Shown: piece by piece, positions 45,433 to 59,265 of the stretch
Position numbering within the stretch: the first letter of the stretch is position 1
Layout of the letters: each line of letters opens with the position of its first letter
From: Siderastrea radians
Lineage: Eukaryota; Cnidaria; Anthozoa; Scleractinia; Rhizangiidae
Assembly (NCBI GenBank): GCA_964017195.1
Contig: OZ024888.1
Location: 19,136,201-19,200,200 of the forward strand
Reading direction: 5' to 3'
Length of the DNA: 64,000 nt
The notes under the pieces: model-generated
Seen by the model: the letters and a program-made list of their open reading frames with translations, nothing else
Told to the model about the DNA's origin: nothing
The model's database searches: none
Made by a program: the position numbers and the translations under genes

Positions 45433-46016
45433 ACGTAATGCTGAATGAATTCTACCTTCAACAACTTACAGTATCAATGAACAAAAAGCCCTGTGCAGTC
45501 ACAGCTTGGCAAGGAACAAATCTCTTCCCTTCCAAAGCTCAAGTAATGTTTGAAAATCAATAATATATAGAATTAGCCCAGGCTAATAGCGGAGCTCCAC
45601 AGTTGTTTTCGCTGGTACTTATAAATTTCTGAAAATATTCTCACTGAAGTCGACTGAAGCCGGTAAAAAAATTCCCGTCTGAGAGCCGAACCCCGTACCT
45701 TTCGCGTTGGAACTACGCGCGTTACCATTGAGCTAAGCTAACACAAGAACAGAAGTGGTGTTAATTTTAATACTTATACGACTGTTTATTGATAGCAGCT
45801 CGATCGAGATGAACAAGCGGGTGTTTTTCCTGGGAAAGTTAGTTCGGACCGCCGCAAAAACCATGGTCGTGGAGAGAAAAAAAAAACAGAAGGCACCAGC
45901 TCTGCTATATTTGGCGTCCCCGACCACTACCAAATGTTGCAAACTCAAGCGATGTGCCGACCGAGTTCGCAGCAGAACACCGAGACAAAGACGAAGTCGA
46001 AGGCAAATTTCGTAAC
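45433..46016. other. noncoding upstream of ZNF B
   Basis: Probable intron or promoter DNA. Holds the tRNA-like remnant listed next. Confidence 0.4.
45677..45742 (-). other. tRNA pseudogene or SINE fragment
   Basis: On the minus strand an A-box-like TAGCTCAATGG and a degraded B box (GGTTCGGCTC) are followed by a T7 run. Stems do not pair well, so a functional tRNA is unlikely. Confidence 0.5.
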
Positions 46017-46340
46017 TTGAACTTTTCGCCTTCCACCAAAAAGACAATTGAGTATTCTTTTCAATTTTCTCTTTCCATTTATATATATTAGGTTTTCTTT
46101 TTCTCAACTATAAAACTTCAGTACTCTCGAACAATCGTTTTGCTAAATAAGTTTAAGCTTTCAAACAAACCTCTTTTTCAAAAGCAACGATGGTCATGCG
46201 ACTTCCCGCCAAGAAAAACGCTGGTTGCCCAAAAGCACCGCGCGATTTCCCGCCAAGAAAAGATTGCATTTCCCTCCCCGCTTCGGGTTGCCTTGGGACT
46301 CCCCTCCCCCTCTCCCATGGTCTGTACGGGCGTACGGACG
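46017..46340 (+). repeat. dispersed repeat copy 2 (partner at 31877)
   Basis: Direct partner of 31877-32190 with scattered differences. The boundaries are approximate. Confidence 0.75.
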
Positions 46341-47954
46341 TACGCTGACGTCAGAACCAAAATAGGTTACCAAATTTCCTTACCCATGGTGCTCCGCTCT
46401 GCGGCCTTCGGCCGCAAAGGAGCTCCTCTAAAATTATCTGAAATGTTATTGCTTTCTTAGTATCTTACTTTGGTAAGCTTTACGAGCAAGAACAAACGTC
46501 TTTCTGCTTCCAACCAGTATTAAAATTACTCTTCACACTTCACTCATACACAAGCGAACCTCGGATCATTCTTTTTCACTCTTGAAATTTGCCACTTCCA
46601 CTTACAACGTCCGCAAGATAGAATAATCCACAGTAAATAAAAAAAGAATGTATCGACAAACCGGTAATATTTGGGGCTTCTTGCGCATGAGAACAAAAGT
46701 CAGTATCCGTACGCCGATCTCAGCTTGCAAATAAGCTAATTTTCAACCTCGTTTCCATGGTCTGTCATCGCCCCCTTCCTCTGGGGTAAGGAGATGAAAG
46801 GCTGACATATTTTATCTGGCCGTTTTCCGGGTTATTTAAGCCGCACATGTTTTGCTTTAATAGCTTTATGCGTGTGAGTCGGTGCATTTTTGTGATTGAT
46901 GAGATACGATTAGCACATTAGTGCACATTGGAAAAGATAGCTTTTTCGCTGTAAGTTTTTTTGTTCAGTACGGTTTTATTCTAGTTTTGCCGAAATTTAG
47001 AGTGAATTGACCTATTACATGTTGGTCATTTAATGAACAGAGGTATCCTTACGTGAGGGTTAAGTGAGCTACCTTTGATAATTTTAATACTGGTTTGGAG
47101 GATGAATTAGAAAGACATTTACTCTCTCGCAAATACCAACTTTTTGAACTACCAATTAAGATATTAACATGTTTCTGATTGCCAGTCATAACCAAAGCTT
47201 TGGCTACCTTTGATTTTTGGATATTGAATGAAACATAATTAAGAATGGTATATCATACCAACTGAGACTGTACCTGGCCAGTATCAAACACAGACTGTGA
47301 ATTACAGACTATCAATTGGGTGAGAGAGCACAATGATACTTTAAGTATAATGATACTTGCAAGTAGCTTACTTGTTTATTATACTAAATATGGAAATAAA
47401 TAAATAAATAAATAAATAAATAAATGCATTGTATACAGTGGTAGAGCCATATCTTTGTGCAAGGTGGGATGGAGTTAAATTTGAACTTTAAGAAGCAATT
47501 GTGATCATAATCACAATTACTAACTGTGTTAATTTGAAGCTCAGAATTATCTTTAAGTGCTGAATCATGTTACTGAATGAAAAATCAGAAAATCTCCCAG
47601 CTGGTCTCATACATGCTACCGGGGGCTTGTTGCTTGGACTGGACTACGGTACAAAAAAGTTGGAGTTATCAAACAAGTTGATAGGATTAGTTGGCCAGCC
47701 TACTGTCACAAAATAATACAACTCCTAAATTCACTTTGATGAAGGGTGCAAAACTCCAGCTTTTTTAATTTCTTTACACTGGCCAATTTAACTTAGTAAC
47801 TCAGTTTCACGCTTCACTTCCCTACAAACCAGTACAAACCAGTTTCTTTAAAAATTCACCCCTTGGTTTAAAAGGAGGCACACACGAAGGGACAAGTCCC
47901 AGAAACTTGTCTGCAGGTGTAATTTGTTTCTGTTGTTTATAACCCGACGTGGGC
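46341..47954. other. noncoding
   Basis: An (AAAT)n microsatellite lies at about 47396-47426. No gene recognised. Confidence 0.5.
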
Positions 47955-48125
47955 AATCGATAAAATCGATAATCGATAACATTCGATAACAATTGATAAA
48001 ATTAGTTGATTGTATCGGAAATCAATAAAAATCGATAAACGGATTTGTTGCGAGAAATCGATATTTATCGATTTTTCAATCAGTTTTATCGATTTTATCG
48101 AAAATTATCGATTTTATCGGTAACA
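47955..48125. repeat. ATCGATAA-rich palindromic tract
   Basis: More than ten copies of ATCGATAA or TTATCGAT-like words in both orientations, able to fold into a long hairpin. Possibly a MITE core. Confidence 0.65.
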
Positions 48126-51100
48126 TTTTTGTGTCGAAATATGTGAGCTTACATAATAATGACAACCTCTATAACCAGCTCTAATATCGGGTTAAACAAA
48201 AGATTGCCGTCGCTTCCACTCAAAACGTTTAATTGGCGGTTGCTTAGATAGGTAAACAGCCAAGATGTCACTTTCATGTGGATTGGTGAGTTTTCATTAG
48301 TTTCTTTCCAAATATCAACAATATATCTGATACACAAGCATTTAAGCAAACACATCTGTATTTACAGATTATCTTACTTGAACAAAAAAATGCAATTTTA
48401 CTTACTTTGTGTGTTAGACAATTGAAAAATTTCCAAAACAACAGCTTGCCCCACCATCTGGCATGGCTGTTGTTAAGAACAATTTAATAGTGCCAACAAA
48501 ACAGGCTACACAAAAGCAATAAACTAAGGAACCCTTCTCCGCAAGCAAAACAACGTCAGAACACAAGCCCCCTTCTGTCCCCTTCCCCTTAAAAGGCAAC
48601 CGTACAAAAAATTGTAAACCCTTGCAGAACCACAATGTATACATGGTGCAGTAGCCTGCTACAATGTACATGGTTCATACAGGTTTCATGAACTTTTATC
48701 CACAAGGACTTTTCGAGGACTTTTCTAGGACTCAATAACAAAATTCAAGGAGTTCATTTCCTCAGGCACTCACATATTTTGCACAGTCACACCAACAAAC
48801 CTATACCTGTCAGTGCAAATAATGTCTTAAAACCGAAGGATAAAAGCTATTCCTATGCATAAAGAATCACTCCTTCCCGCTGTCGATTATAAATGTACAC
48901 TGTAGTAATAATCCTCTTTGACATTCTGAATTCATTTCAGAATAGAATTAAAAGGGCCAAAGTTGAATAAATTTCACGCTCTGAGCTCGTGGGGGGGGGG
49001 GGGGCAAATTACGCTTGGGAAACCCCATTGAAGGTGCAGTTACATAGATACTTTGAGTAAGAAACAATCAATTCTCCTGATATAGAAAGCTTTCTTCAAA
49101 TGCATTTCTCAGCCAATGATAGATGTTAACACAATCTTCAATATTTTGATGTCAATATTTTGTTTTATGTGTAAAGTTCAAGCACTGCTTCTACAATTTC
49201 AAGAAGTTTTCAAGGACCAAGCAGTTTTTCAAGGAGTATTCCAGGCCCATGCAAACCATGTAGCTAGTAGCCTGGGTCTGTCTAATTAAAAAAAGTTTGC
49301 AATGGATTCGTTGTTTGTGGTTTCATTTGAGTTGTACAGCAATAGTCTATTGGCTAGTGATTGGTTATCAGTCTGTTCATTTTTTATGCAAGATGGTCCT
49401 ATTTGAAGTGTGAATTCAAATAGATTTATTACTGGAAGTAACTTTATAGACTTGAAGTATAACAAATTCCAATAAAAAGGTGCCGTTGGTAGGTGAAGTC
49501 ACACACGAGGCAAGAAGGCCCGCATGGGTGAGCTACATAATTTATCTACCACCCTCTGGTTGGGATTTTAGTGGCAAAGCAACATTGATATTTGGAAGTA
49601 ATTTTTCCTTCAATTCGCATGTACATTATGAGGGGAAATTCAATACAAGCAAAACAACTCACTAATGTACGGTTGGATAAGTACAATATATGAAATCAAC
49701 ACTACACTGGCCACAAATAACTTCCTTTAGATTGTAGTCCTAAAAGGTTAGATTTTATCGTAAATGTTTCTCAGTGATTCAAACCCCTGAAAATTTCTAA
49801 CATAATTTTAAGAAAAGATGGAATATTCAGCATGTCGCGAGCGTGGGACAAAGAAAAAATCCGAGTCCCCGACAGGAATCGAACCCATGACCTTCTGTAC
49901 ACCGGAAGGTCTGTTTGTTTGTTTGTTTGTTTCTCATGAAGGCAAAATTACTGACTGCTCATTGGCCAAGTGCCAAAATTACTTGCATTTGATTGGCTAG
50001 GGACGAGAGCATGCAATTTGCATTTTGTAAATGTCTTAAAGTGAAAAACGGATTTTGAATTCTTCCACACTGAAAAGAACAATTGCTTCAGAGTTTGACT
50101 TTTAACAGGGTTGGTTGAGGAAAAAGTGGTAATCGGAAATCAGGTGATAGCCTGAAGAGAAGTTCCAAAAGGTGAACCTAAATGTTTTACAGAAAACCAA
50201 AAATGGTTATTTGTTTTAAAACTACTGAAAACCTTGGAGCAACTAGGCCCTTTGCATGGTCCTGCTAAAGGAACCTTAGCAACTCAGGTGACTAAAATTT
50301 ACTTAGTTTGAGGTTTAAGTGTGCTTTGTCAATGAACTGTCTCCTAAGATGTACATGAATAATAGTCAATCTTTATTGTTCTGTATGCTAAGCAACAGTT
50401 AATCTGCTTGTGTGGTGAATTACTTATTCTGTGGGCAGGCTGACTCTGTTTCAACGTACATGGAAAGCATTCTGAAAACTTTGCTCTCTGTGTTATAAAG
50501 TTAACAAGTAATTGCATTGAGTCTTTGTAGAGTTGAGGATAAAAGATTGCCCTTGTCGCTTTGTGAAAACTTTGAAATTATGCATGAAAATTTATCCTTA
50601 ATTCTACTCAGCCTCAAACGCCGGATTGCATAATCAAATGAACAAGGGAATTTTAGAAAGACATTGGGAGGGGGTTAGTTTCATGAGAATTTTCTGTGTT
50701 AATGTAAACAAATGTTACTACATGGCTCAGTGTTGCTATAGAAAAGTTATGAACTGCTGTTCAGAATGTTTTGAATTTAACATAGTGCCGGAAGTTGTTT
50801 GTTTGCAGGCTCACCCACAAAATCAGAGTATTATCCTGCAAGTTGCAAATGCTTGGCTGAAGGTTTTACACTCCTACAACCAGACAACCTCTTATAACCA
50901 TTGATTCAATAAAACATTGAACAAATCAAAGCTATCAGGAACTAATATCAACGAAAAGCTACATCAGGCCTCTGACTAAAGTGGCCACTGGGTTTGAGTC
51001 TTGTTCCTAAAATTATTTCTGCATTTTCTTTAGTTGCTGGAAAAAGTAACCATACATTAATGTATGAACTCAGAAACTTAACAGTATTATGCCAGCACAA

Positions 51101-53362
51101 TGCCTGATGCATGAGACATAGTGTTACAAAATGTATGCTCAAAATGATATAATAATGCCTATATTATAGGCATTACCAATTCTAGCAAGTGGTTAAAGGT
51201 AACAATTTTCTGTTTCAAAACAATCCTTTTTGCAAACTAAACTATCACATTTTTAGTGTGTAAGACCAGACCTTAAGTTGTTTTTTTGCTGTTGTTTTTT
51301 GTTTTGTTTTTTACCAAATTTTTTGGTGGCAATTTAGTGTTCTCTTTGTTTTTAAATCCTCAAGTGCATCCCAGTTGTTATTGATTCCTACACTGTAAGC
51401 CTGTTGGAATGAAGCAAAGCAAAGCATGCATTTTTCAGCAACCTTTTTAATTCCCAAAGAAACACTTTTGCTTGACAGGAATTTGTTTTATGTGTAATTT
51501 TGCATTTCTTTTCCGAACTAGGCCATGCTTTCAGGTGTGATGTTAAGACGATTTCCGTTCAACATTCCAGCAGTAAGTGCAAAAATTAAGTTACCAAAAA
51601 AATACTTGCAGCACTGTCACATTTTGAGAACAGATAAGAAGAACTTATCGTTACTTTTGCTCCCAAGCTGACCCCGCGAGAGAAAATTGGATTTGAAGTT
51701 ATCAATATTTCAATTAAAAAGACGCTTCGTGTCAGTTCAAAACAAAATGGCGCCCGTTTTCAGCATACTTTTACGAGATTTGAAATTAATTTTCTTGAGA
51801 ATGCTTGAGAATTTCATCGCGGGGTCACTTGGGCAAGTGAACTAGAGTGAGATGTTTCAAATAGCATTTAAAATGTTACCGTGCTATGAGTAGTTTTTTG
51901 GTAAATATTTTTTGCACTTATTGCTCGAACGTTGAGCGGAATCCGTCTTAAGCTGCATACAGGTTTACATGTTGCTAATGGAAAGTCACTAGAGAAAAAC
52001 ACACTGTAATGAGTTATAAACCTGCTTCTAATAATAAACCCAAAAGCAACATGTACACCCACTGGTGTGTACATGGCTATTTCAACTCGATTGAGTGAGC
52101 CTTGAGGCTCATCTGATCTATAGATCCACTTTGACAAGATTTGCTTGCGAGGCAATTTATTATTTAATTATTTATTATTTTTCCAAATCAATAAAAGACA
52201 TTGACTTCTAAACCTCTTCTCCAGTGCCCTCACCTGGAGTTTGTGTGTACATGTAGTTAAGCCAGCAAGGTTACCAAGCTATCTCTTGAGTAGAAATGAA
52301 TAATCAGTTTCAATCAGCACAAGCAGAATGTTTTAGATTTTGACAAAAGTTTAGTCGCACAAAGCAACAATTAAGATTTTACTCTTGTTTTTACTAGGTT
52401 GATCATTTAGTGAAAAAAAGGAGATAGATCTTATTTATGTTTCATTAAATATCCAACAATCAATTAGGTAGAGTATCTGATTCAGTTGACTGTACAGTCG
52501 ACCACTTTACAAAACCCTACAAATCGCTAATATTCGTCATTACACACAGTGATGACAAAGCAAAACAACTGAAGCAAGATTGTTTGCTTTGAACTTAAAT
52601 GTCAATGTTCCTCGCAACATTTCAGGTTATTAGAAACCTTTTTGTTTTCCCGTGCATTCCCTTATAACTTTAAAACTTCAAATATTCACACAGTTTGTGT
52701 GGGTCACCTGTGTTGAAATTTAGTGTAGAGCAAACGTCGATAACAAGTTAACCAGCAAAAGCAGAATGTTCTAGATTCTGAGGAAAATAGCCGAACAAAG
52801 CAAAATAAATGAAATTGCAAGAAGAAATGAAAATAAAACTACAAGAAAATCGAAGAAAGACAAGATTTATTCATGTTTTGGACGTGTGACTTTGCAATTT
52901 TTCATGAACAAGCTTTTGTCAGTTCATTAGACAGTTTGTAAATTCTGGCCGATTCTTTACATACACATACAATAATTTGTATCGAAACAACTTCAACGGT
53001 ATTGAACCAACTTAAGGTATGTATCAAAACGACTTCAACCCTATCGAATCAACCTAAGGTATGTATCGAAACGACTGTATCGAGACCCCATAGTTGTCTT
53101 GCCTCCCCCGAGATCAGTTGGTGATCCTCATGTAAACGGTTCGTTGAACTTGTCAAAGAAATGGAGCTCGCCCAGGATATAAATTCGGGCACCCCAGGCC
53201 ACATAAATGGCATTAATGGCGTCTTAGACGGTTCTGTCCTTGTGCAACGGTTCACAGGGACAGAAACAAAACACAAGTCGATAGACTACACAGAAAAAAC
53301 CCTGAAAAACAACAATCCAGGTCCCTCCCACGTGTCCGGTACAAGAGAGCAGAGCCGCCCAA
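48126..53362. other. gene-poor noncoding DNA
   Basis: Contains a poly-G run near 48990-49008, a truncated SINE at 49841-49912 and a (GTTT)n run. Short open frames here have no motif or splice support. I see no gene. Confidence 0.45.
49841..49912 (-). mobile_element. truncated tRNA-derived SINE
   Basis: On the minus strand a B box GGGTTCGATTCC is followed by GGGGACTCGGATTTTTT. The A-box half is missing. Confidence 0.55.
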
Positions 53363-53600
53363 GGGGACGTTCCATTTTTTATCTGAACCCCCCCTAAGGA
53401 TGGCGAATTTCTGCACAAGGGGGGTTGGATTTTTAAATCAAAGGAGCCGCCAAAAAATGAACGCTTCGGAAATTTTTTTCAAAGGTTCCACCAAAAAATG
53501 AACCCTTCGGATTTTTTCTTCAAAGGGTGCCGCCAAAACTTTGAGGGGTCGGAATCCTGCCATCTTTAGGGGGGGGTGCGGATAAAAAATGGAACGACCC
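53363..53600. mobile_element. MITE, about 238 bp
   Basis: Arms of about 45 bp: GGGACGTTCCATTTTTTATC at the left against GATAAAAAATGGAACGACCC at the right, with a CCCCCCCTAA block in both arms. AAG lies outside both ends and may be a 3-bp duplication. Confidence 0.75.
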
Positions 53601-54062
53601 AAGATAGATATTTTGCTTTGGCGCGCAGCACCACTGAAAGTAAAGAAAGTCACTTTCCCTTTCTTTAGTCATAACAAAATATTTTGCTGCCATTTTTAAC
53701 AGTCGTTAAATTAAAATGAAGCTTACAATTTACTGCGACTTGCAGGAACAATGACTGTTGTAAGTCAAACGTGTATTCCGAAATTGCTCTGCTGTAAACG
53801 CAACGTTGACAACACCGCTACCCTCCTATACTTAAAAATGTTCTAACAAAGCTTTCTTACCTCTACATTGACAAAACAGTGAGCAGAGCGAGCTGCAAAA
53901 CACTGGAAAACATTTGAAACTTGAAAGCTCAAACCACCACGAGTTCGAGTAAACAAGAGTAACGCAAAACACGCCAATGACAGATGGAACCCAGTCTTCT
54001 CGCGCCAACTCGAGTTCAAGTGTGACATCATGTAACATTACATGTACTGTACTTCTCTAACT
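53601..54062. other. noncoding
   Basis: No gene recognised. Confidence 0.4.
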
Positions 54063-54209
54063 GGCCCCAGTTGTTCAAAAGTTGGATAGCGCTATCCACC
54101 GGATAAATCACTATCCAGTGGATAAGTGTTTGGGAAACCAATTACGTTATCCACTGGATAAACACTTAGCCGTTGGATAGCGCTATCCAACTTTTGAACA
54201 ACTGGGGCC
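54063..54209. mobile_element. MITE, 147 bp, GGCCCCAG ends
   Basis: Inverted ends GGCCCCAGTTGTTCAAAAG with an inner GTTGGATAGCGCTATCCA palindrome. I recall the same ends as frequent in cnidarian and other invertebrate genomes. Confidence 0.8.
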
Positions 54210-55197
54210 TGGTCTGGACTTCATTGATGGAACAGTATTAAAGAAGATCGAAAACGCGCGTTTTCACGTGTACCTCCACATAGGAACAGAGTTCAATAAA
54301 GAGGTGACCAAAAAAAATCAATCGGTGTTTCACTAGAAAGAGACTAAATAGCTATGACACTGTATGACTTCCACCTGTAAATGGCGCGCCTTTTGTTCCA
54401 CTTTCTGAGCGTTTAACATGAATAGGGTCTCATCAATAGCTAAAATGGGATTTCCTTGGGCAGTTTTGACCTAGCTGCATAAATTGCCTCGCTTTTTGTG
54501 CTTTTTTCTTCCCGTTTGTACAAACGCCGAGTTATGTGGTTGCTTAAAATTGGATGACACTGATGAAACAACACTGGCTTAGAGCAAAGACGATTTGAAA
54601 CTTCAGATAAGGGCTCAGGTTGTTCACGAACGCAAACGCAGGCCTTCTCACGTTGAAAACGGCAAACGAGAGACGGCAAACGAAAAAAAAATGCGGGAAA
54701 ATCATGTTCATGTGGTCATTTGCGGTTCGCGATTGCTGTAAACGTGATAACATTCTAATCTCAATCAAAACAATACTGGCGGACCCCATGTCGTTCCCAA
54801 GAAAACAAAGGCTCTCAGTTTTACAGTGAGCACTTGGAAAGCAGCGAACGCACTCTCTTAATCTCTGATTACAACTTCTTTTAGCAGAATGTTCAATGAA
54901 TTGAAAGACAGAGAAGGGGGGTGTTCAGCATAAGTGATGTAAGGCCAATCAAAGAGGCCGTTTTTAAAATTACGCATTTTTAACTGGCAACATAATTACA
55001 TTTTTGCCGGGGTTTTTTTTTTTTTTTACATTTATGAACCGAGAGCAAGTGCCCTTACTAGTTCAATAAAATATCTTCAGCTGATCATTCTGTATCGACA
55101 TTTCATGGCATAATGCCTTACGAAACAGAGGCGGTTTTAACTGATTTTCCACACTAAACATATCACATATCATGTGGTGGCCAATTTACCTTATATA
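54210..55197. other. noncoding
   Basis: A T-run occurs near 55013-55028. No gene recognised. Confidence 0.4.
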
Positions 55198-55225
55198 GAA
55201 TCGAATCGAATCGAATCGAATCGAA
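55198..55225 (+). repeat. (GAATC)n microsatellite, possible retroelement tail
   Basis: Five to six GAATC units run into AAACTTTATTTACGTGTC. A similar ACTTTATTGATGTGTCAA follows at about 55495. Both look like 3' tails of LINE or SINE copies. Confidence 0.6.
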
Positions 55226-55958
55226 ACTTTATTTACGTGTCTATACCATCCGGCCTGGGAAAAACCCATACTAATTTGTGGACGCAAAATAACTAATACT
55301 AAAAATAAAATTGAAAAAATCTAATAGTACTATAAAAATCTAATACTAATCATACTAATCTAATAAACTAGTAGTAGCTAATCTGATTATCTAAGAATTG
55401 AATAATAATGAAAAATGATAAAACTATACAGTTATGACGAGCAGAAGGAACAGCCCTTGCATCCGTCGTCCACCAGTGAACTTAAATAAATAAAAAACTT
55501 TATTGATGTGTCAAGAAACTTTAGCATGTGTGCTAATTGGTGACACAAAGTAATTAAAGTAACTAAAGTAATTAAATACAAAACATAAGTGCGTATCCAA
55601 TAATTTAATAATATAAGAAAATTGTTAAAGTGCCACTGGGACCAGAATTTTCGTATTCCATAGTTTTGCTTTTCGAAAATAGTCTGTGGTTGTTAGTCAC
55701 CATGCCAAATTTCAACTCATTACGATGACTGGAAGTCGCTTTTTTCGGAAGGTTTTTGTCGAGATTTTACGGCCGCCATTACTGGCCCTTGTTCCGAAAG
55801 CTGGCTTGCGAATTAGCGGAAGTGACGTTAGAGGCTCACCTCAAACCAAGTCAGGCTTCATTCGGTTACTTGCCGCGGGAAATGTTACTGTTGTCGAGGG
55901 AAGATTTCGTGCCAACTGTTTGCTGTACGGCCTTGAAATTTTTGTTGCTGCAGCAGTT

Positions 55959-56251
55959 ATGAAGGGTATTACTTGTGTTGTACAATGCTACAACAATAAA
56001 TCCAACCACCGAGCTGGTATTTCGCTTCATCAAAGCCTTGCGAGCGGACCCGCAATGGAAAAATGGATAAAGTTCGTACTCACACACAGTGCAAATTTCA
56101 ACCCGAGAGGTATTTTTGTCGGCTGTTCTGATCACTTCACGGACGAGTGTTTCCAGAGGGCTGTTCATGTCGAAGGATCCCAGAGGTCGATTATTCCGTT
56201 GTCCATTCCAACTACATGGAAAGAAAGATCCGGAAAAAACGAGACGAAAGG
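55959..56251 (+). CDS. THAP-domain exon
   Basis: ATG 55959 opens about 97 codons that end at a GAAAG|GTACCT splice donor. The C2CH THAP pattern is visible: C6-x3-C10 (CVVQCYN), then GISLH, EKWIKF with the core Trp, GCSDHF (C-x2-H) and the terminal SIPTTW, which stands for the AVPTIF-type motif. THAP domains bind DNA and occur both in host regulators and in P-element or Kolobok transposases. Downstream exons were not found. The longer frame upstream (from 55686) is probably 5' UTR. Confidence 0.7.
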
Positions 56252-58092
56252 TACCTAATCTTAACGCAGTTGAAGTGATAGTTTGTTTCTTTTTCAACGC
56301 ATCCACCATTGTGCAAAACTACTTTTCTTTTAACGTATTTTAAAATTTATTTTACTTGTGGAAAACCCTTTCAGTTCTGCCGTCTGCTAGCGCGAAGGTC
56401 TTCGGCGTGGTCCCCATGCAGGACCGCCGCGATTAAGCCAATAGTTTGTATTGCTTAGCTTTTTTCCTTTTTTTTTTTTGATTCCGCGTGTGTTAATTTC
56501 AAAGCAGTAATCGCTTAGAAGTATGGACAGTTATTTTATAGCAAACCATCCTGAATGTCGAGAAACTTTTCTCCTTGCTGAAGAGTCGATTGACATTATT
56601 GATCGAAATATCATGTCGATAGGTCGGCTCGTCTTGCGTGGAAATTTAAGTTAGGAAAAATATCACATGCCACTATTTGTCTAAGGGTTTTACAATGTTA
56701 TTTCTTTAACTGCCATAGCAATCTTAGTAAATGAACTACCAAGAAAAATGATTAGATATCAAGTTATTTTTACGTAGTGAATAAAGCAAGTGAAAGCTTC
56801 GTTCCCTTGGCGGTCCGCATGTTGTTGTTGAGCGGCAGAAAACTTTCCTTGTGGCTTTGATTTGCACTACAAATATTTAGATTCCGGTCACACAAGGCCT
56901 CCAGTTGTTAAGAGAAGGTCTTGGTATATTTCATTTTTTTCGGCTCAAGTTAAGAATTCTACAGAAACTGTTCAAAATATTTAGAAACGTGAAGCACTTG
57001 TGTTTCAATGTATTAAGCGACCACTGTACCATGATGGACACGATAAGCTTCATGAGCTGACTGCCAGATGACTACAGCATTACGGCTCTTCAAGAAAGTT
57101 TCCCATACTATACTAAGAATGGCCAAAAATCTCAATGCTTTACAATATATAATGAATATAAACAACGGCAAACAAAATATAGCTTCTTTTATTTCTCCAA
57201 CGAAGCGAACAATAAAATCGATCAACCGATGCTTGAGAATTCGCTAGCATCAAATTCTAGAGTTTTTATAGGTGTTTTGTCTAAATTTCCAAAGCTTAAA
57301 ACACCAATTTTTGGAATAGCTGGTCAGCCGTCTATCCGTTGGATTAGAGTTATCCGCTCTTTGAGCAACTTGTGCCTGAACTGTAATCACTGTATAAGCA
57401 TTATTTCGCGCATATTTTGAACTCCCCCCAATAAGGCGAGAAAAACAACTTTGAACAGTTTGTTTACAAGCTTATGAGCTGAAATCTCCTGACATCAGTT
57501 CTTACATCGTACGGTAAGAACAATTCTTCATTTGCCGAATTAAATGAATCCTCTGATGCTTCGGAAGCTAAAGACTGTTCCGAATCGTAGAAATACTCTT
57601 CGGAGGTTTCGCAATCGACGGTAGCATCTTGAGTCAAAATTCTCAAGGAAACGCGACTGAGGTGAGCCTCTGACGTCACAAGCTATTAAATTGCGCAATC
57701 ACCCAGGAACACATTTTCAGTAATGGTGGACACATTTTACGCAACTTTGGAGCTAACAAATATTAGGATGGACGGTTTCTTGTTCAGTTTTCTGGGTAAA
57801 TATAGACACAACGCGATATTCTGCGACAGAATTTGGCGGAAATAAACCTACGAATTTTCGTCTCAGTGGCACTTTACTGATAATATTCTAATAATATTCC
57901 ATTGAAATTGCTAATAATATTCTGTTAAAATGCGATGTCTAAGATCTACAAATAAGACAGTCCGATCCACATTCGTTATATGAAACTTATTTCATACTTC
58001 ATACTTATATCACATTTATCTTAGTGAACTTATATCATACTTGTTTAGAGAATACCACTTCTTCAATCCCAGGTGAGACAGCTGCAATCTTG
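56252..58092. other. noncoding, one weak exon candidate
   Basis: On the minus strand at about 57676-57506 a Ser/Glu-rich open stretch (SEEYFYDSEQSLASEASED) ends at GAT|GTAAG. It reads like coding sequence but has no ATG at its start and no recognised domain, so I only flag it. Nothing else is seen. Confidence 0.3.
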
Positions 58093-58524
58093 TTAAAGTG
58101 GTACTATGATCAAAAAATCACTATCATTTTTTCTTTGGATTTCGAAACTTTACTAAACACCCCCCAGAATGGATATAATGACGTCATTCACTCGAGAGCT
58201 TTACAATGCAGCGCGTGTGAAAGTGCCTTATTTAGTATGCAGCACGGGAGTTTTGAGCTTTCAGACTCTCAAACTCGTGTTTTGCATACTTCGTAAGCTG
58301 TGTTCACACACTGCATTCTACAGCTCTTGAGTGAATGACGTCATTGCATCCTTTCTGGTGTAATAATGGCGGACCATTAAAACGGAAAACTGCAGTTTAA
58401 ATAAACGGTCTTCTTCTCAAACCTAAGGCTTAAAATTTCGCTTGGGGAGTGTTTATTAAACATAGTTTCGAAATCCGAAGAAAAAATAAATTAAAGTGAA
58501 TTTTTGATCGTATTACCACTTTAA
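58093..58524. mobile_element. MITE with about 80-bp TIRs and TTAA ends
   Basis: TTAAAGTGGTA...ATCAAAAA, then GGATTTCGAAACT and TAAACAC-CCCC on the left return inverted on the right. Inner inverted blocks (ATGACGTCATTCACTC) also pair. TTAA at both ends suggests a piggyBac-type origin. Confidence 0.75.
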
Positions 58525-58733
58525 ATAGGTGAGACATGTTCACAACGACAGTAGTCTCCTATGCAGCCGGCGTTCTTCGTAGGAGACTAAACAACAGCAA
58601 CATAACATTACCCATCTATTTAAGGACGCGTGTACATGTAGACCCGACATAAATGGCTGTATACATGGGATAAAGCCCGTACGTAACAAACGCAGAAGGG
58701 TATACGCGGCGTATGAATTAATTAACCATATTT

Positions 58734-59265
58734 AGCCTGCGGGGGGGGGGGGGCACATTGTGCCCGTGCCGACTTTAACGAATTATAACTTTTAAACGGC
58801 TAGACGAATATTCACCAAATCGCGTGACTTTTCCTAAAATTTATCAGAGAAAATTTTCCTGTGTCAATAACGTGTCTATGATGATTGACGTTTCCATAGC
58901 AACCGTCTACTCTGGAGGTATTTTGACTATTCTGTCTTTTTTCAGTCTTTTTCATTTTTTTCCTTTCGTTTGTAAGGAGAAGATAATCCCTTACTTTTTG
59001 GTGCTTGTTTTGACTAAGTATGTTTCTAAGAACAAATTCATATATTTTTCGATGTCGTCATTGTCAACTGTATGACTGCATGCTCAGGATTCAAGATGGC
59101 GGCTCAAAATTCAATATGGCTGATTTGTGTCGTCATTGTGACGTCATGAAACATCATAATCGGCACGTCATAAACCCAATCTGTTGAGCTAACGACGTGC
59201 TTCATCATAAGAGCGTGAATACTTTTCGAGATCTATAAGGGGTGCCCCCCCCCCCCCCTCAGGCT
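58734..59265. mobile_element. insertion with poly-G/poly-C inverted ends in ZNF C flank
   Basis: AGCCTGC plus a G-run at the left and a C-run plus CTCAGGCT at the right are inverted. The ZNF B flank lacks this 0.5 kb, so it was inserted or lost after the duplication. Confidence 0.55.

Noticed and set aside
45677..45742. Functional tRNA gene on the minus strand
   Set aside because: T-arm and acceptor do not pair and the B box is degraded.
57506..57679. Acidic exon with a GTAAG donor
   Set aside because: No ATG, acceptor or recognisable domain; kept only as a note in the noncoding entry.
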